Assembly: GCF_003545765.1 (NCBI RefSeq)
Contig: NZ_QXIO01000003.1
Location: forward strand, 402,715-466,714
From: Colwellia sp. RSH04
GTDB taxonomy: Bacteria > Pseudomonadota > Gammaproteobacteria > Enterobacterales > Alteromonadaceae
Direction of reading: 5' to 3'
DNA: 64,000 nucleotides
Position 1 is the stretch's first letter. Every line of letters starts with the position of its first letter. This document shows, piece after piece, positions 56,015 through 64,000 of the stretch. The notes below the pieces were generated by a model, which saw nothing but the letters and a program-made list of their open reading frames with translations, searched no databases and was not told where the DNA came from. A program made the position numbers and the translations under genes.

Positions 56015-59000
56015 ATGCTAATTAAATTACTATTGCTTTTTCGTCTTGCTTGTATAGTCGCCTTATTTTTAGTGGCTGCTACCCCCGCTTATAGTAATGA
56101 AAACTTCTCAGCATTAAACAATAAATATTCAATTAAAAAGCTCACCGCTGAAGATGGTTTTGTATCTTCAGAGATCTACTCAATAATTCAAGATAAACAA
56201 GGGTTGCTTTGGTTTGGAACTGCCGAAAACGGTGTAATGAGATACGATGGAAGAAAAGTAACGCTATTTGAATTCGACAGTATGAACTCTGGTGGTTTAT
56301 CGCATAACGATGCAGGCAACCTCATGTTAGATCGAAACGGTAAAATATGGATTGGAACTTGGGGAGGAGGTGCTAATTTATATAATCCTGAGACTGGAAA
56401 ATTTGAAAGTTTTATCCATGATCCACTGCGCAATGATTCTATTGCTTCAAACCGCATACAATCTTTATTTCATGATAAAGAAGGTAATATTTGGCTTGGC
56501 TCCTACGATAAGGGCTTAAGTAAGTACCTTGGTAATAATCGTTTCGAACGTATAGAAAAAATTGAAGGTTCTTCTACAAGTTTGTCTCATAACAGAATAT
56601 GGGATATTGAGGATAATGATAGTAATAGTCTCTGGGTTGCAACTAGTTATGGACTAAATTTATTTGATAAAAACACTCAAACTTTTACTCATTTTTTTCC
56701 TGATCCAGAAAACAAAACCTCTACCGGCGCAAATGAAATACGCAGTATTTTAATAACTTCTGCTGGGCTATTTTATATCGGAACTCAACAAGGACCATAC
56801 TTGTTTGACGTGAAAACGGGTGGTTTTACGCAGTTAAATACAAGCCAAGAAAAAAACTTAGGCCAAGTTAACTCAATGATAGAAGATCAAGGTGGTGATA
56901 TTTGGTTTGTCACTTCAAAAGGGGTCTATCAAAAAACTACTTCAACTTCTCATATAGAAAAATTAGATTTTGAACATAATAATGGCCTAAGAATAATATT
57001 CGAAGATAACTCAAGAACTAAATGGATAACGAATGAAGTACATGGCATTTATAAGCTGATACCACGTGGTCGATTTAAATCAATTAATAGTGCAGACCTT
57101 ATTGCCCCCAACGGCATAGCGACTGATAAAAATGACGATATATTAATTATATCCTCCTCATCAGAGTTATTTACTTGGAAGATTGCATCACAAACATTAG
57201 AAAAGCTTTCTGATGCTATTTTTAGCACAGGGAATGGCTACACTGATAATGGCATTACTGAAAGCCCAATAATATTGCCTGACGATAAAAATAACCTTTG
57301 GGTTGCACAAGATGAGGGATTGGCAAAATTTAATATCGAAACCAAGAATCTTGAATTAATCACTTACCCTAAAACAGATCAGAACCATAAAAAATTTAAA
57401 GAGTTTCGCACTCTCTGTTTAGATCAAAAAAATAGGTTATGGATTGGTACGTATAAAAATGGCGTGTATATCTACGACATAACAACCAAAACTTTTACTC
57501 ATTTAGATGACATCATTAAATTGCCTCATCCTGAAATTTTAGAAATATTTGAAGATAATGAAAATAACATGTGGATTGGCACAGGTGACGGGGTACACCT
57601 TTGGCAAGAAAATAAGCAACAGTTACTGTCATTTAAAAGTGATGGAGAAAATACAGGCCATTTACTAGGAAGTATAATTCAAGATATACACCAAGCGAGT
57701 AATGGTGATATTTGGATTGCTACGCAAAAAGGACTGAATTTATTTCAGCCAGAGTCTCAAACCTTTAAACATTTTAATATGAAAAATGGTTTACCTACCT
57801 CTTTAATACGTGCGGTTGCAGATGATAGTAATGGGGATATTTGGCTAACCACCAACAAAGGTGTATCAAAATTAGAACGGCACACTGGAAAGATCACTAA
57901 TTATGGAAATGAAAATGGCTCTTTAGGCTTAAACTATTACCCAAATAGTTTAGTAAGAGGTGTAAATGACACGCTATTTACCAGTAGTCAAAGGGGCATT
58001 GAGTTTTTTAACCTCGCTTCTTTAGAAACAAAACAGAGTGAACCCAATATAGTATTAACCGGCTTTAGTAAAATGGGACAGCCAGTTAAACTGAATAGAC
58101 CTTACTCATACGTAACCGAAATAGAATTATCTTACCTTGATTACTTCTTTTCATTTGAATTCTCAGTGCTTGACTTCATTTCACCTAATAAAAATCAATA
58201 TGCCTATAAACTTGAAGGCTATGATGACAATTGGATTGAAATTGGCAATAGAAATTCTGCCTCCTTTACTAACCTAGACGGTGGTTCATATCGGTTTGTA
58301 GTTAAAGCGACAAATAGCAGTGGTGTATGGAGTAGTAATGTACTTGCAATTAATTTACATGTAGCTCCTCCTCCATGGCAAACTTGGTGGGCATATACAC
58401 TTTACTGTTTTATCATTGTGATATTTATTTTCTGCGCAATCTTTTTAAAAACACGCTTTCAACAACTAGAAATAAAACGACAAAAACAATTTGTTCTCGC
58501 TCTAGAAGAACAAGTGTCAGAGAAAACAGCCTCACTAAATGCACAAGCGACAGAACTAACTCAAGCATTAAAAAAATCTGAAGAAGTCACTCGGTTAAAA
58601 TCTGAATTTTTAGCTAATATGAGCCATGAAATTAGAACTCCTATGAACGGTGTTTTAGGCATGCTTAATTTGTTAAAAAATAGTGAATTAACGGCCGAAC
58701 AAAAACACCGAATCAATGTTGCTAACTCTAGCGCTAACGCGTTACTAATTATCATCAACGACATTCTAGATTTCTCTAAAATTGAAGCTAACAGATTAGA
58801 GCTAGAATATATTGATTTTGATTTACGAGATTTACTCGGAAGTCTTGCAGAGTCAATTGCACTTTCAGCACAATCCAAAGGTGTTGAAATTATTCTCGAT
58901 TTAACTGATGTTCACTTATCATCAGTTAAATCAGACCCAGGCAGAATACGCCAAATACTCACTAATATTGTCAGTAATGCGATCAAATTTACCGAACAAG

Positions 59001-60187
59001 GTGAAATAGCAATATTGGCTAAGCTCATACCTGCTGAGCAAGATGGCAGTTATATTTTCAGTTGTAAAATCCAAGATACCGGCATTGGTATACCACAAGA
59101 CAAACTTGCTTCTCTATTTGGCGCTTTTAGTCAAGTAGACGCTTCTACTACTCGGAAATATGGCGGTACAGGTTTAGGGTTAAGCATCACCAAGAAACTA
59201 TGTAAACTACTGAATGGCGATGTCAACGTTACTAGCCAAGTAGGTCATGGAAGCTGCTTTGAAATCACCTGCTTAGTTGAAAAAAGTCATTCGGCGAAAA
59301 CCGTCTTGCCGCCAATAGAATGCTCAAACCTTAAAGCGTTAGTCGTTGACGAAAACGAAGCTAATAGAAGAGCATTACATAGGCAATTAGAACACTGGGG
59401 GCTTACAGTTACTGAAGCTAAAAATAGCCAGCAAGCCTTGTCTTACTGTAAAACTATAACACCGACTTTAGCACCCTCTCCTTTTGATATAGCATTCATC
59501 AATTTTAATATGACACCTGTGGATGGAAATACATTAGTAAAAGAAATACGAGCTAATAAAAACCTTCAGACGATGAAACTTGTAATGATGACAACGATGA
59601 ATGAACAGACAGGGTTTAAACACTTTTCCGACATTGGTGTTAGTAAATCTTTTTACAAACCAGCAACGACCGATGATTTATTTGACTCACTAGCTTTATT
59701 GAGCAACAAAAATGAAGCGCCTTTCAGCCCAAGGCCAAATAAAAAACAGCAAGAACATAGCAAGGCGAGTACAAATACGAAGAAGTTAAGCTGGCCTGAG
59801 TCAACCCGTGTATTACTCGTAGAAGACAACCGTATAAATCAAATGGTTGCATTAAGCGTACTCAAAAACATTAAGTTAACCGCAGATGTTGCAGCAAATG
59901 GTATTGAAGCACTAAGTGCATTAAAAGAAGCCTCAGTTACCAAACCTTTTACTGTTATTATTATGGATTGTCAAATGCCTGAAATGGATGGTTATGAAAC
60001 AACTAGAAAAATTAGAGCAGGTGATGCTGGTGATAAAAACAAGCACATACCCATTATTGCAATGACAGCCAATGCAATGCAAGGCGACAGAGAGAAGTGC
60101 CTCAGTGCCGGCATGGATGATTACCTAACCAAACCGATAGAGCCCCAAAGTGTTCTTGAAAAGCTAACACAATGGTTAACTCGTTAA
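56015..60187 (+). CDS. Hybrid sensor histidine kinase with periplasmic double propeller and two receiver domains
   Basis: The 1390-residue protein has a signal peptide (cleavage near 27, TPAYS), about 13-14 two-component-propeller repeats (LWFGTAENGVMRYD, IWIGT, IWLGS, LWVAT and so on, about 35-680) making two beta-propellers, a Y_Y_Y domain (about 690-780), one membrane segment (about 790-812), HisKA with SHEIRTPMNG (His near 871), HATPase (about 970-1085), REC1 (about 1105-1225) and REC2 (about 1265-1388, IMDCQMPEMDG). REC1 has Asn at the phospho-acceptor site (FINFNM). There is no DNA-binding domain, so a separate regulator is needed. The ligand may be a polysaccharide fragment (inference). 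It overlaps gabD at the 3' end. Confidence 0.9.
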   Translation: MLIKLLLLFRLACIVALFLVAATPAYSNENFSALNNKYSIKKLTAEDGFVSSEIYSIIQDKQGLLWFGTAENGVMRYDGRKVTLFEFDSMNSGGLSHNDAGNLMLDRNGKIWIGTWGGGANLYNPETGKFESFIHDPLRNDSIASNRIQSLFHDKEGNIWLGSYDKGLSKYLGNNRFERIEKIEGSSTSLSHNRIWDIEDNDSNSLWVATSYGLNLFDKNTQTFTHFFPDPENKTSTGANEIRSILITSAGLFYIGTQQGPYLFDVKTGGFTQLNTSQEKNLGQVNSMIEDQGGDIWFVTSKGVYQKTTSTSHIEKLDFEHNNGLRIIFEDNSRTKWITNEVHGIYKLIPRGRFKSINSADLIAPNGIATDKNDDILIISSSSELFTWKIASQTLEKLSDAIFSTGNGYTDNGITESPIILPDDKNNLWVAQDEGLAKFNIETKNLELITYPKTDQNHKKFKEFRTLCLDQKNRLWIGTYKNGVYIYDITTKTFTHLDDIIKLPHPEILEIFEDNENNMWIGTGDGVHLWQENKQQLLSFKSDGENTGHLLGSIIQDIHQASNGDIWIATQKGLNLFQPESQTFKHFNMKNGLPTSLIRAVADDSNGDIWLTTNKGVSKLERHTGKITNYGNENGSLGLNYYPNSLVRGVNDTLFTSSQRGIEFFNLASLETKQSEPNIVLTGFSKMGQPVKLNRPYSYVTEIELSYLDYFFSFEFSVLDFISPNKNQYAYKLEGYDDNWIEIGNRNSASFTNLDGGSYRFVVKATNSSGVWSSNVLAINLHVAPPPWQTWWAYTLYCFIIVIFIFCAIFLKTRFQQLEIKRQKQFVLALEEQVSEKTASLNAQATELTQALKKSEEVTRLKSEFLANMSHEIRTPMNGVLGMLNLLKNSELTAEQKHRINVANSSANALLIIINDILDFSKIEANRLELEYIDFDLRDLLGSLAESIALSAQSKGVEIILDLTDVHLSSVKSDPGRIRQILTNIVSNAIKFTEQGEIAILAKLIPAEQDGSYIFSCKIQDTGIGIPQDKLASLFGAFSQVDASTTRKYGGTGLGLSITKKLCKLLNGDVNVTSQVGHGSCFEITCLVEKSHSAKTVLPPIECSNLKALVVDENEANRRALHRQLEHWGLTVTEAKNSQQALSYCKTITPTLAPSPFDIAFINFNMTPVDGNTLVKEIRANKNLQTMKLVMMTTMNEQTGFKHFSDIGVSKSFYKPATTDDLFDSLALLSNKNEAPFSPRPNKKQQEHSKASTNTKKLSWPESTRVLLVEDNRINQMVALSVLKNIKLTADVAANGIEALSALKEASVTKPFTVIIMDCQMPEMDGYETTRKIRAGDAGDKNKHIPIIAMTANAMQGDREKCLSAGMDDYLTKPIEPQSVLEKLTQWLTR

Positions 60188-61648
60188 TCCCCCCATACAT
60201 AAGTATTTAGTTTCTAAGTAATCATCTAAACCGTATTTTGAGCCTTCTCGCCCATTACCTGATTGTTTAACTCCGCCAAAAGGTGCCGCTGCATTTGAGA
60301 TAATCCCCTCATTAATACCAATCATGCCATATGCTAATTTGGCAGCAACTCGCCAAACCCGTCCTATATCTCTTGCGTAAAAGTATGCCGCTAAACCATA
60401 CTCTGTATCATTTGCCATTAAGATGGCGTCTTCTTCAGAATCAAAGGCAATAATAGGTGAAATAGGGCCAAATATTTCATTCTGTACAATAGGCATATCG
60501 TTAGTTACCTCGGATAATACTGTTGGTTGATAGAAATTACCTCCCGCCTTATCTACTTGTCCACCTACTAATAATGTTGCCCCCATATCGATTGAATCTT
60601 TAACTAGCTTATCAACTTTACTAACCGCTTCTGCTGAAATAAGCGGACCAATTGTTACGCCTTCCTCCATGCCATTACCAATGGTTAATTCCTTTACCGC
60701 CAATAAGTATTTGTCTGTAAATTCTTGTAAGATATTTTGCTGAACATAAATACGATTAGTGCATACGCACGTTTGACCTGCATTACGATATTTAGATTGA
60801 ATAGCTCCTTGAACTGCAGCTTCAACATCAGCATCATCAAACACAATAAAAGGGGCATCTCCACCTAATTCCATAGAGACTTTTTTTACTGTCGTTGCAC
60901 ATTGGGCAATTAATTTTTTGCCTATCTCGGTTGAGCCTGTAAAGGTAAATTTAGCGACTTCGGGGTGTTGTGTTAACACTTTACCCATACTGGGTGCATC
61001 ATCGCCAACAATGACATTAAATACCCCTGCTGGTATACCTGCTCTATCAGCTAATTCAGCCATTGCCAATGCTGATAGTGGCGTTTGAATGGCAGGACGA
61101 ACAACAAAAGTACAACCAGCTGCCAGCGCAGCAGCTGCTTTTCTAGCAATCATCGCATTAGGAAAGTTCCATGGTGTAATAGCTGTAACAACACCAACAG
61201 GTTCTTTGAGGACAATAAGACGTTTTTCATCTGAGGGGGCTGGAATAATATCACCATAAACACGCTTCCCTTCTTCTGCAAACCATTCAATATATGATGC
61301 GCCATAAGCAATCTCGCCTTTGGCCTCATTAAGTGGCTTTCCTTGTTCTTTTGTTAATAAACACGCTAGATCATCTTGATGTTCCATCATTAAGTTAAAC
61401 CAAGCTCGTAATAACTGCGCACGTTCATGTGCAGGTTTTAATGACCATATCGGCCAGGCAGCTTTAGCATATTTGATTGCTATTGCTGTTTCATGATCGC
61501 CTAAATTGGATACTTTTGCTATCTCGCACCCATTAGCTGGGTTTATCACAGATACTTTTTTGTCTGAATCAAGCCACTGGCCATTAACGTAAGATAACGT
61601 TTTCAATAATTGCTTGTCTTGTATTTCTAAATGCTGTGCATAGTGCAT
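60176..61648 (-). CDS. gabD: NAD(P)-dependent succinate-semialdehyde dehydrogenase
   Basis: The 490-residue aldehyde dehydrogenase has PWNFPNAMIARKAAAALAAGC, the FTGSTEIGK cofactor motif, MELGGDAPFIVFDDADV with the catalytic Glu and NAGQTCVCTNR with the catalytic Cys. These fit the GabD class (succinate semialdehyde to succinate in GABA use); glutarate semialdehyde activity cannot be excluded. No gabT is adjacent. Its stop lies inside the last codons of the convergent kinase gene (12-base overlap). Confidence 0.92.
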   Translation of the reverse strand: MHYAQHLEIQDKQLLKTLSYVNGQWLDSDKKVSVINPANGCEIAKVSNLGDHETAIAIKYAKAAWPIWSLKPAHERAQLLRAWFNLMMEHQDDLACLLTKEQGKPLNEAKGEIAYGASYIEWFAEEGKRVYGDIIPAPSDEKRLIVLKEPVGVVTAITPWNFPNAMIARKAAAALAAGCTFVVRPAIQTPLSALAMAELADRAGIPAGVFNVIVGDDAPSMGKVLTQHPEVAKFTFTGSTEIGKKLIAQCATTVKKVSMELGGDAPFIVFDDADVEAAVQGAIQSKYRNAGQTCVCTNRIYVQQNILQEFTDKYLLAVKELTIGNGMEEGVTIGPLISAEAVSKVDKLVKDSIDMGATLLVGGQVDKAGGNFYQPTVLSEVTNDMPIVQNEIFGPISPIIAFDSEEDAILMANDTEYGLAAYFYARDIGRVWRVAAKLAYGMIGINEGIISNAAAPFGGVKQSGNGREGSKYGLDDYLETKYLCMGGLTS

Positions 61649-61702
61649 ATGAATCTCACGAAAACATTTTTATGGGTTATTGATACTGACATTTATAGTG
61701 AG

Positions 61703-62377
61703 TTAAAAGCTACGTGACACTCCAATAACAAAACGTAAATCTGCATTATCAACATTTGATAGATCGGTATTAATGACAGCAGCACTAAAGTCAAACTTAT
61801 ATAAAGTTTTTGCTAGCGTTACACTATAGTCAACATATTCATTGTCTTTAAATGCATTGCCAAGTGAGTAGCCTGCTTGTAATGTCATCACATATTCATT
61901 TGGTAATGATAGATCATAACTACCACCGATATATTGCGCTGTATCTCCTGCATTTGCATAATCTGCTGTGTAAGCTAGATTAAGTGTGAAGGCATTGAGG
62001 TAGGCATTAATTACTAATTCTCCATAGTTTGCATCAACTGCACTGCTATAGCCTAAGTATGTATAATGTGCATAAGTAATATCATACGAGAATATTTCAT
62101 TTATCTCACTTGTGTAACCGACATAATAGTCAACCTCAGCATTAGCATCATCATCGAAATCAACATTTGAGGCCCAAGTTCCTAGGAATAGACCACTATC
62201 ATGTTGATAATTCAAACCTACCTGTATTGCGGGGGAGCTATTTGTTTGGCTTATCCCTCGAAAAACATAATCTGAAGTAATAGTCGTATTAACACTAACA
62301 TCGCCTATAACTTCTAAAGAGATAAATAAAGTGGTGAACAACACAGGGACTTTAATACTTTTCATCAAACGACTCAT
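61703..62377 (-). CDS. TorF family putative porin (TIGR02001 type)
   Basis: The 224-residue protein has a signal peptide (cleavage near residue 26) and a mature start VSVNTTITSDYVFRGISQT, the family hallmark, followed by regular amphipathic beta strands and a C-terminal aromatic residue (GVSRSF) typical of outer-membrane barrels. Function of the family is uncertain; it is thought to be a small porin. It lies 54 bases downstream of the region upstream of gabD, on the same strand and so possibly cotranscribed with it. Confidence 0.85.
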   Translation of the reverse strand: MSRLMKSIKVPVLFTTLFISLEVIGDVSVNTTITSDYVFRGISQTNSSPAIQVGLNYQHDSGLFLGTWASNVDFDDDANAEVDYYVGYTSEINEIFSYDITYAHYTYLGYSSAVDANYGELVINAYLNAFTLNLAYTADYANAGDTAQYIGGSYDLSLPNEYVMTLQAGYSLGNAFKDNEYVDYSVTLAKTLYKFDFSAAVINTDLSNVDNADLRFVIGVSRSF

Positions 62378-62509
62378 ACTTATGTTTATATAAATATAAT
62401 TTATAATTTCCTACTGCTTACAAAGCATAGACCACATGAGGTTATCTTTCATACTGGTTGACGTTGTCATTACCAAGATCCGAACATCGATTTCACTTTT
62501 TCTTATAAT

Positions 62510-63325
62510 TTACCAGCGCATTCTATTTTTAAAAGGCTTAGCCTTATCATGAGTTTGATTGTATGCTTTTATTTTTGCATTCTTTCCCAACAATACTTTT
62601 ATTTGATAAACACTTTCACGTAATAACGCTAACCCAGCACTACCCCACCAGCTTTTATTATATAAGCGCTTGGCAGCACCAATAGCATCGGGAGATAAAT
62701 CAATAAAAGATTTAGCAAATTCTAAAGCAAAGTCCTTCGCATCTTCTTTTACATATGTAACCAGACCATAATCTAAAGCTTGTTCTCCAGAAATATTTTT
62801 TCCTGTCATCGCAAGCTCTTTCACTTGATCGAGACGACAAAGCTCTCTTAATGGGATAGTTCCACCCATATCAGGTATTAAGCCCCATCTTGCTTCCATA
62901 ATAGAAATAGAAGCATCTGGGGTGGCAATCCTAAAATCAGCACCTAGTGCTATCTGTAATCCTCCTCCCCAATTACGACCATGCATAATCGCAATAACCG
63001 GGACTGGGATTTCTCTCCAACCTGTTGAAACATATTGCGCTAAATTAGATTGCCAAGGTAGCCACTTAAATAAAAGCTTCAACGGTGCTATTTTTGAATT
63101 CATAACAGATTTAACATCTAAACCTGAACAAAAATCATCACCTTCACCGCTAATTACCACTGCTCGAATGTTTTTTTGAGACTTTAAATAATGTATAGCA
63201 TTCCGAATTGCATAAAACATTTTCAAATCAAGTGCATTATGTTTATCACCACGTATAAATCTTACGTGCGCAATATTATTAATAATAGAAATATCGACTC
63301 TATTTAAATAACTTACCTTACTCAT
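62510..63325 (-). CDS. Crotonase / enoyl-CoA hydratase family protein
   Basis: The 271-residue protein has the crotonase fold: RGDKHNALDLKMF, SGEGDDFCSGLDVKSV (oxyanion hole), WGGGLQIALGADFRIA (second oxyanion site) and MEARWGLIPDMGG. The first hydratase glutamate (GGG-x-E) is replaced by Gln, while a Glu (near 144) and Asp (near 152) spaced by 8 residues match dienoyl-CoA isomerase. Hydratase activity is therefore doubtful. No other beta-oxidation gene is nearby. Confidence 0.88.
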   Translation of the reverse strand: MSKVSYLNRVDISIINNIAHVRFIRGDKHNALDLKMFYAIRNAIHYLKSQKNIRAVVISGEGDDFCSGLDVKSVMNSKIAPLKLLFKWLPWQSNLAQYVSTGWREIPVPVIAIMHGRNWGGGLQIALGADFRIATPDASISIMEARWGLIPDMGGTIPLRELCRLDQVKELAMTGKNISGEQALDYGLVTYVKEDAKDFALEFAKSFIDLSPDAIGAAKRLYNKSWWGSAGLALLRESVYQIKVLLGKNAKIKAYNQTHDKAKPFKNRMRW

Positions 63326-63554
63326 GTTATTCCCTAGTATTAGAGGTATGACCAGATACTAACGAATCTTTCATCTTACGTCGATAACAATAATTGATGA
63401 TGACTCTATTAAATAAGAAATTAGTAATAAAAAATATGGGTTAGTAATGGATTTTTCAGAGTTTACAGCTTTCTATCATGTGCATTTATGCTCAAATGAA
63501 ATGTTTACAAAGACGCTAATGAGTGTTTCGAATTTTTAAATTGATTCTAGTATC
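63326..63554. other. Intergenic region before decayed 5S copies
   Basis: The stretch holds the promoter region of the crotonase gene (minus strand). I see no open frame or clear structure in it; with the decayed 5S copies beyond, no intact gene occurs until the functional 5S at 63879. Confidence 0.55.
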
Positions 63555-63625
63555 GTAAGCTACATTACCATCAGCGCGAACTTATTTTATTTAACCTATA
63601 ATGATTAAATAATCAAAGGTGAACT
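63555..63625 (-). pseudogene. Possible heavily decayed 5S rRNA copy
   Basis: Plus-strand ACATTACCATCAGCGCGAAC (63562-63581) matches ACACTACCATCGGCGCTAAC of the intact 5S at 17 of 20 positions, and AATGAT...CAAAGGTG further on (about 63600-63622) loosely follows the next 5S part. The order of segments is the same as in 5S. Flanks are not recognisable. It lies in the same orientation just beyond the better preserved copy. Confidence 0.4.
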
Positions 63626-63633
63626 GAATTATT

Positions 63634-63800
63634 AGAAGCTTAGTTATGTCCTACTGTCGTGAATGGATTCACTAATAATGCGAGTTCAGGATGCACAATA
63701 GCATTCTCACATAAAGAGACGATCACCCACACACTATCAACCTCGGCGCAAACAAATGTCACTTCTACTTATCTTAGGCGGTATAAATGGGAAGAGGTGT
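63634..63800 (-). pseudogene. Decayed tandem 5S rRNA copy with a 50-base insert
   Basis: Read on the plus strand, GAAGCTTAGTTATGTCCTACT (63635-63655, split here by one mismatch from the intact gene's 3' end) and CTCACAT...CACACTATCAACCTCGGCG...TCACTTCT (63706-63766), then AAATGGGAAGAGGTG (63785-63799) follow the intact 5S in order. Substitutions and small indels disrupt the stems, and 50 extra bases (63656-63705) split the molecule near its 3' end, so it cannot be functional 5S. Confidence 0.75.
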
Positions 63801-63839
63801 AATAATTTCTGTCAATAGAAATATTGACATCTGAAAAGC

Positions 63840-63872
63840 AAAAAAACCGTAGCGTTAGCTACGGGTTTCTTT
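63840..63872 (-). terminator. Terminator of the rRNA operon
   Basis: CCGTAGC and GCTACGG pair around a short loop (about 63848-63865); on the minus strand the stem is followed by a run of seven T. It lies directly after the 5S 3' end. Confidence 0.9.
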
Positions 63873-63878
63873 AATTAG

Positions 63879-63997
63879 GAGCTTAGCAATGTCCTACTCT
63901 CACATGGGAACTCCCACACTACCATCGGCGCTAACACATTTCACTTCTGAGTTCGGAATGGGATCAGGTGGTTCTATGTCGCTATTGTCGCTAAGCA
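63879..63997 (-). rRNA. rrf: 5S ribosomal RNA
   Basis: The minus strand from 63997 reads TGCTTAGCGACAATAGCGAC, then ACCACCTGATCCCATTCCGA, ACTCAGAAGTGAAA, GCGCCGATGGTAGTGTGGG and ends GGACATTGCTAAGCTC, about 119 bases with the terminal stem GCTTAGC/GCTAAGC intact. It is the last gene of an rRNA operon whose 23S lies beyond the right edge of the window. Confidence 0.97.
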
Positions 63998-64000
63998 AAA

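Noticed and set aside
58561..58878. Minus-strand frame within the histidine kinase domain
   Set aside because: Antisense shadow of the HisKA region.
62922..63179. Plus-strand frame opposite the crotonase gene
   Set aside because: Antisense shadow; the crotonase motifs on the minus strand are unambiguous.

Overview
The window is AT-rich chromosomal DNA of a marine gammaproteobacterium of the order Alteromonadales, most likely Colwelliaceae (a Colwellia or Thalassotalea relative). This rests on gene content and order: a complete MSHA (type IVb pilus) locus running into mreBCD-maf-rng-yhdP, motX (a sodium-driven polar flagellar motor protein) beside rnr-rlmB, an rpsF-priB-rpsR-rplI operon, and a 5S rRNA at the right edge. 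No database search was possible, so the genus is inference.

Layout. 1-8908 (minus): a cut nitrilase-family gene, yhdP, rng, maf, mreD, mreC, mreB (cell shape, envelope and RNA processing). 9126-28143 (minus): a 17-gene msh operon with inner-membrane platform (mshI, a second MshI/PilN-like gene, mshJ, mshK, mshG), secretin (mshL), ATPases (mshM, mshE), TPR protein (mshN), pilins (mshF, mshB, mshA, mshC, mshD, mshO, mshP) and a large LamG-bearing surface protein (mshQ). 28681-35774 (minus): rplI, rpsR, priB, rpsF, a DUF945 gene, rlmB, rnr, motX. 36066-38242 (plus): a tightly coupled HD-GYP / diguanylate cyclase pair. 38326-41303 (minus): M28 peptidase, erpA, DUF6776-like gene. 41468-46556 (plus): CLC chloride channel, hemJ, small membrane protein, pyrB, hemL. 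46662-48349 (minus): a small unknown gene and moeA. 48653-52959 (plus): moaA-mobA-moaB-moaC-moaD-moaE-moeB, preceded by a probable Moco riboswitch; with moeA this is almost a full molybdenum cofactor pathway. 52960-63325: DUF1285 gene, tRNA-His, Aer-like chemoreceptor, a large propeller hybrid histidine kinase, succinate-semialdehyde dehydrogenase, a TorF-family porin and a crotonase. 63555-63997 (minus): 5S rRNA, its terminator and one or two decayed 5S copies.

Common threads. Surface attachment and motility recur: MSHA pilus with an MshE that carries the c-di-GMP-binding N-domain, MotX, a c-di-GMP making/breaking gene pair and an Aer-like receptor.

I found no mobile element, CRISPR array, prophage or defence island. 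Most of the window is conserved core genome. The least ordinary signals are the decayed tandem 5S copies (one split by a 50-nt palindromic insert), a hybrid kinase whose first receiver lacks its aspartate, a CLC protein with valine at the internal proton-glutamate position, and several unexplained perfect inverted repeats in leaders.
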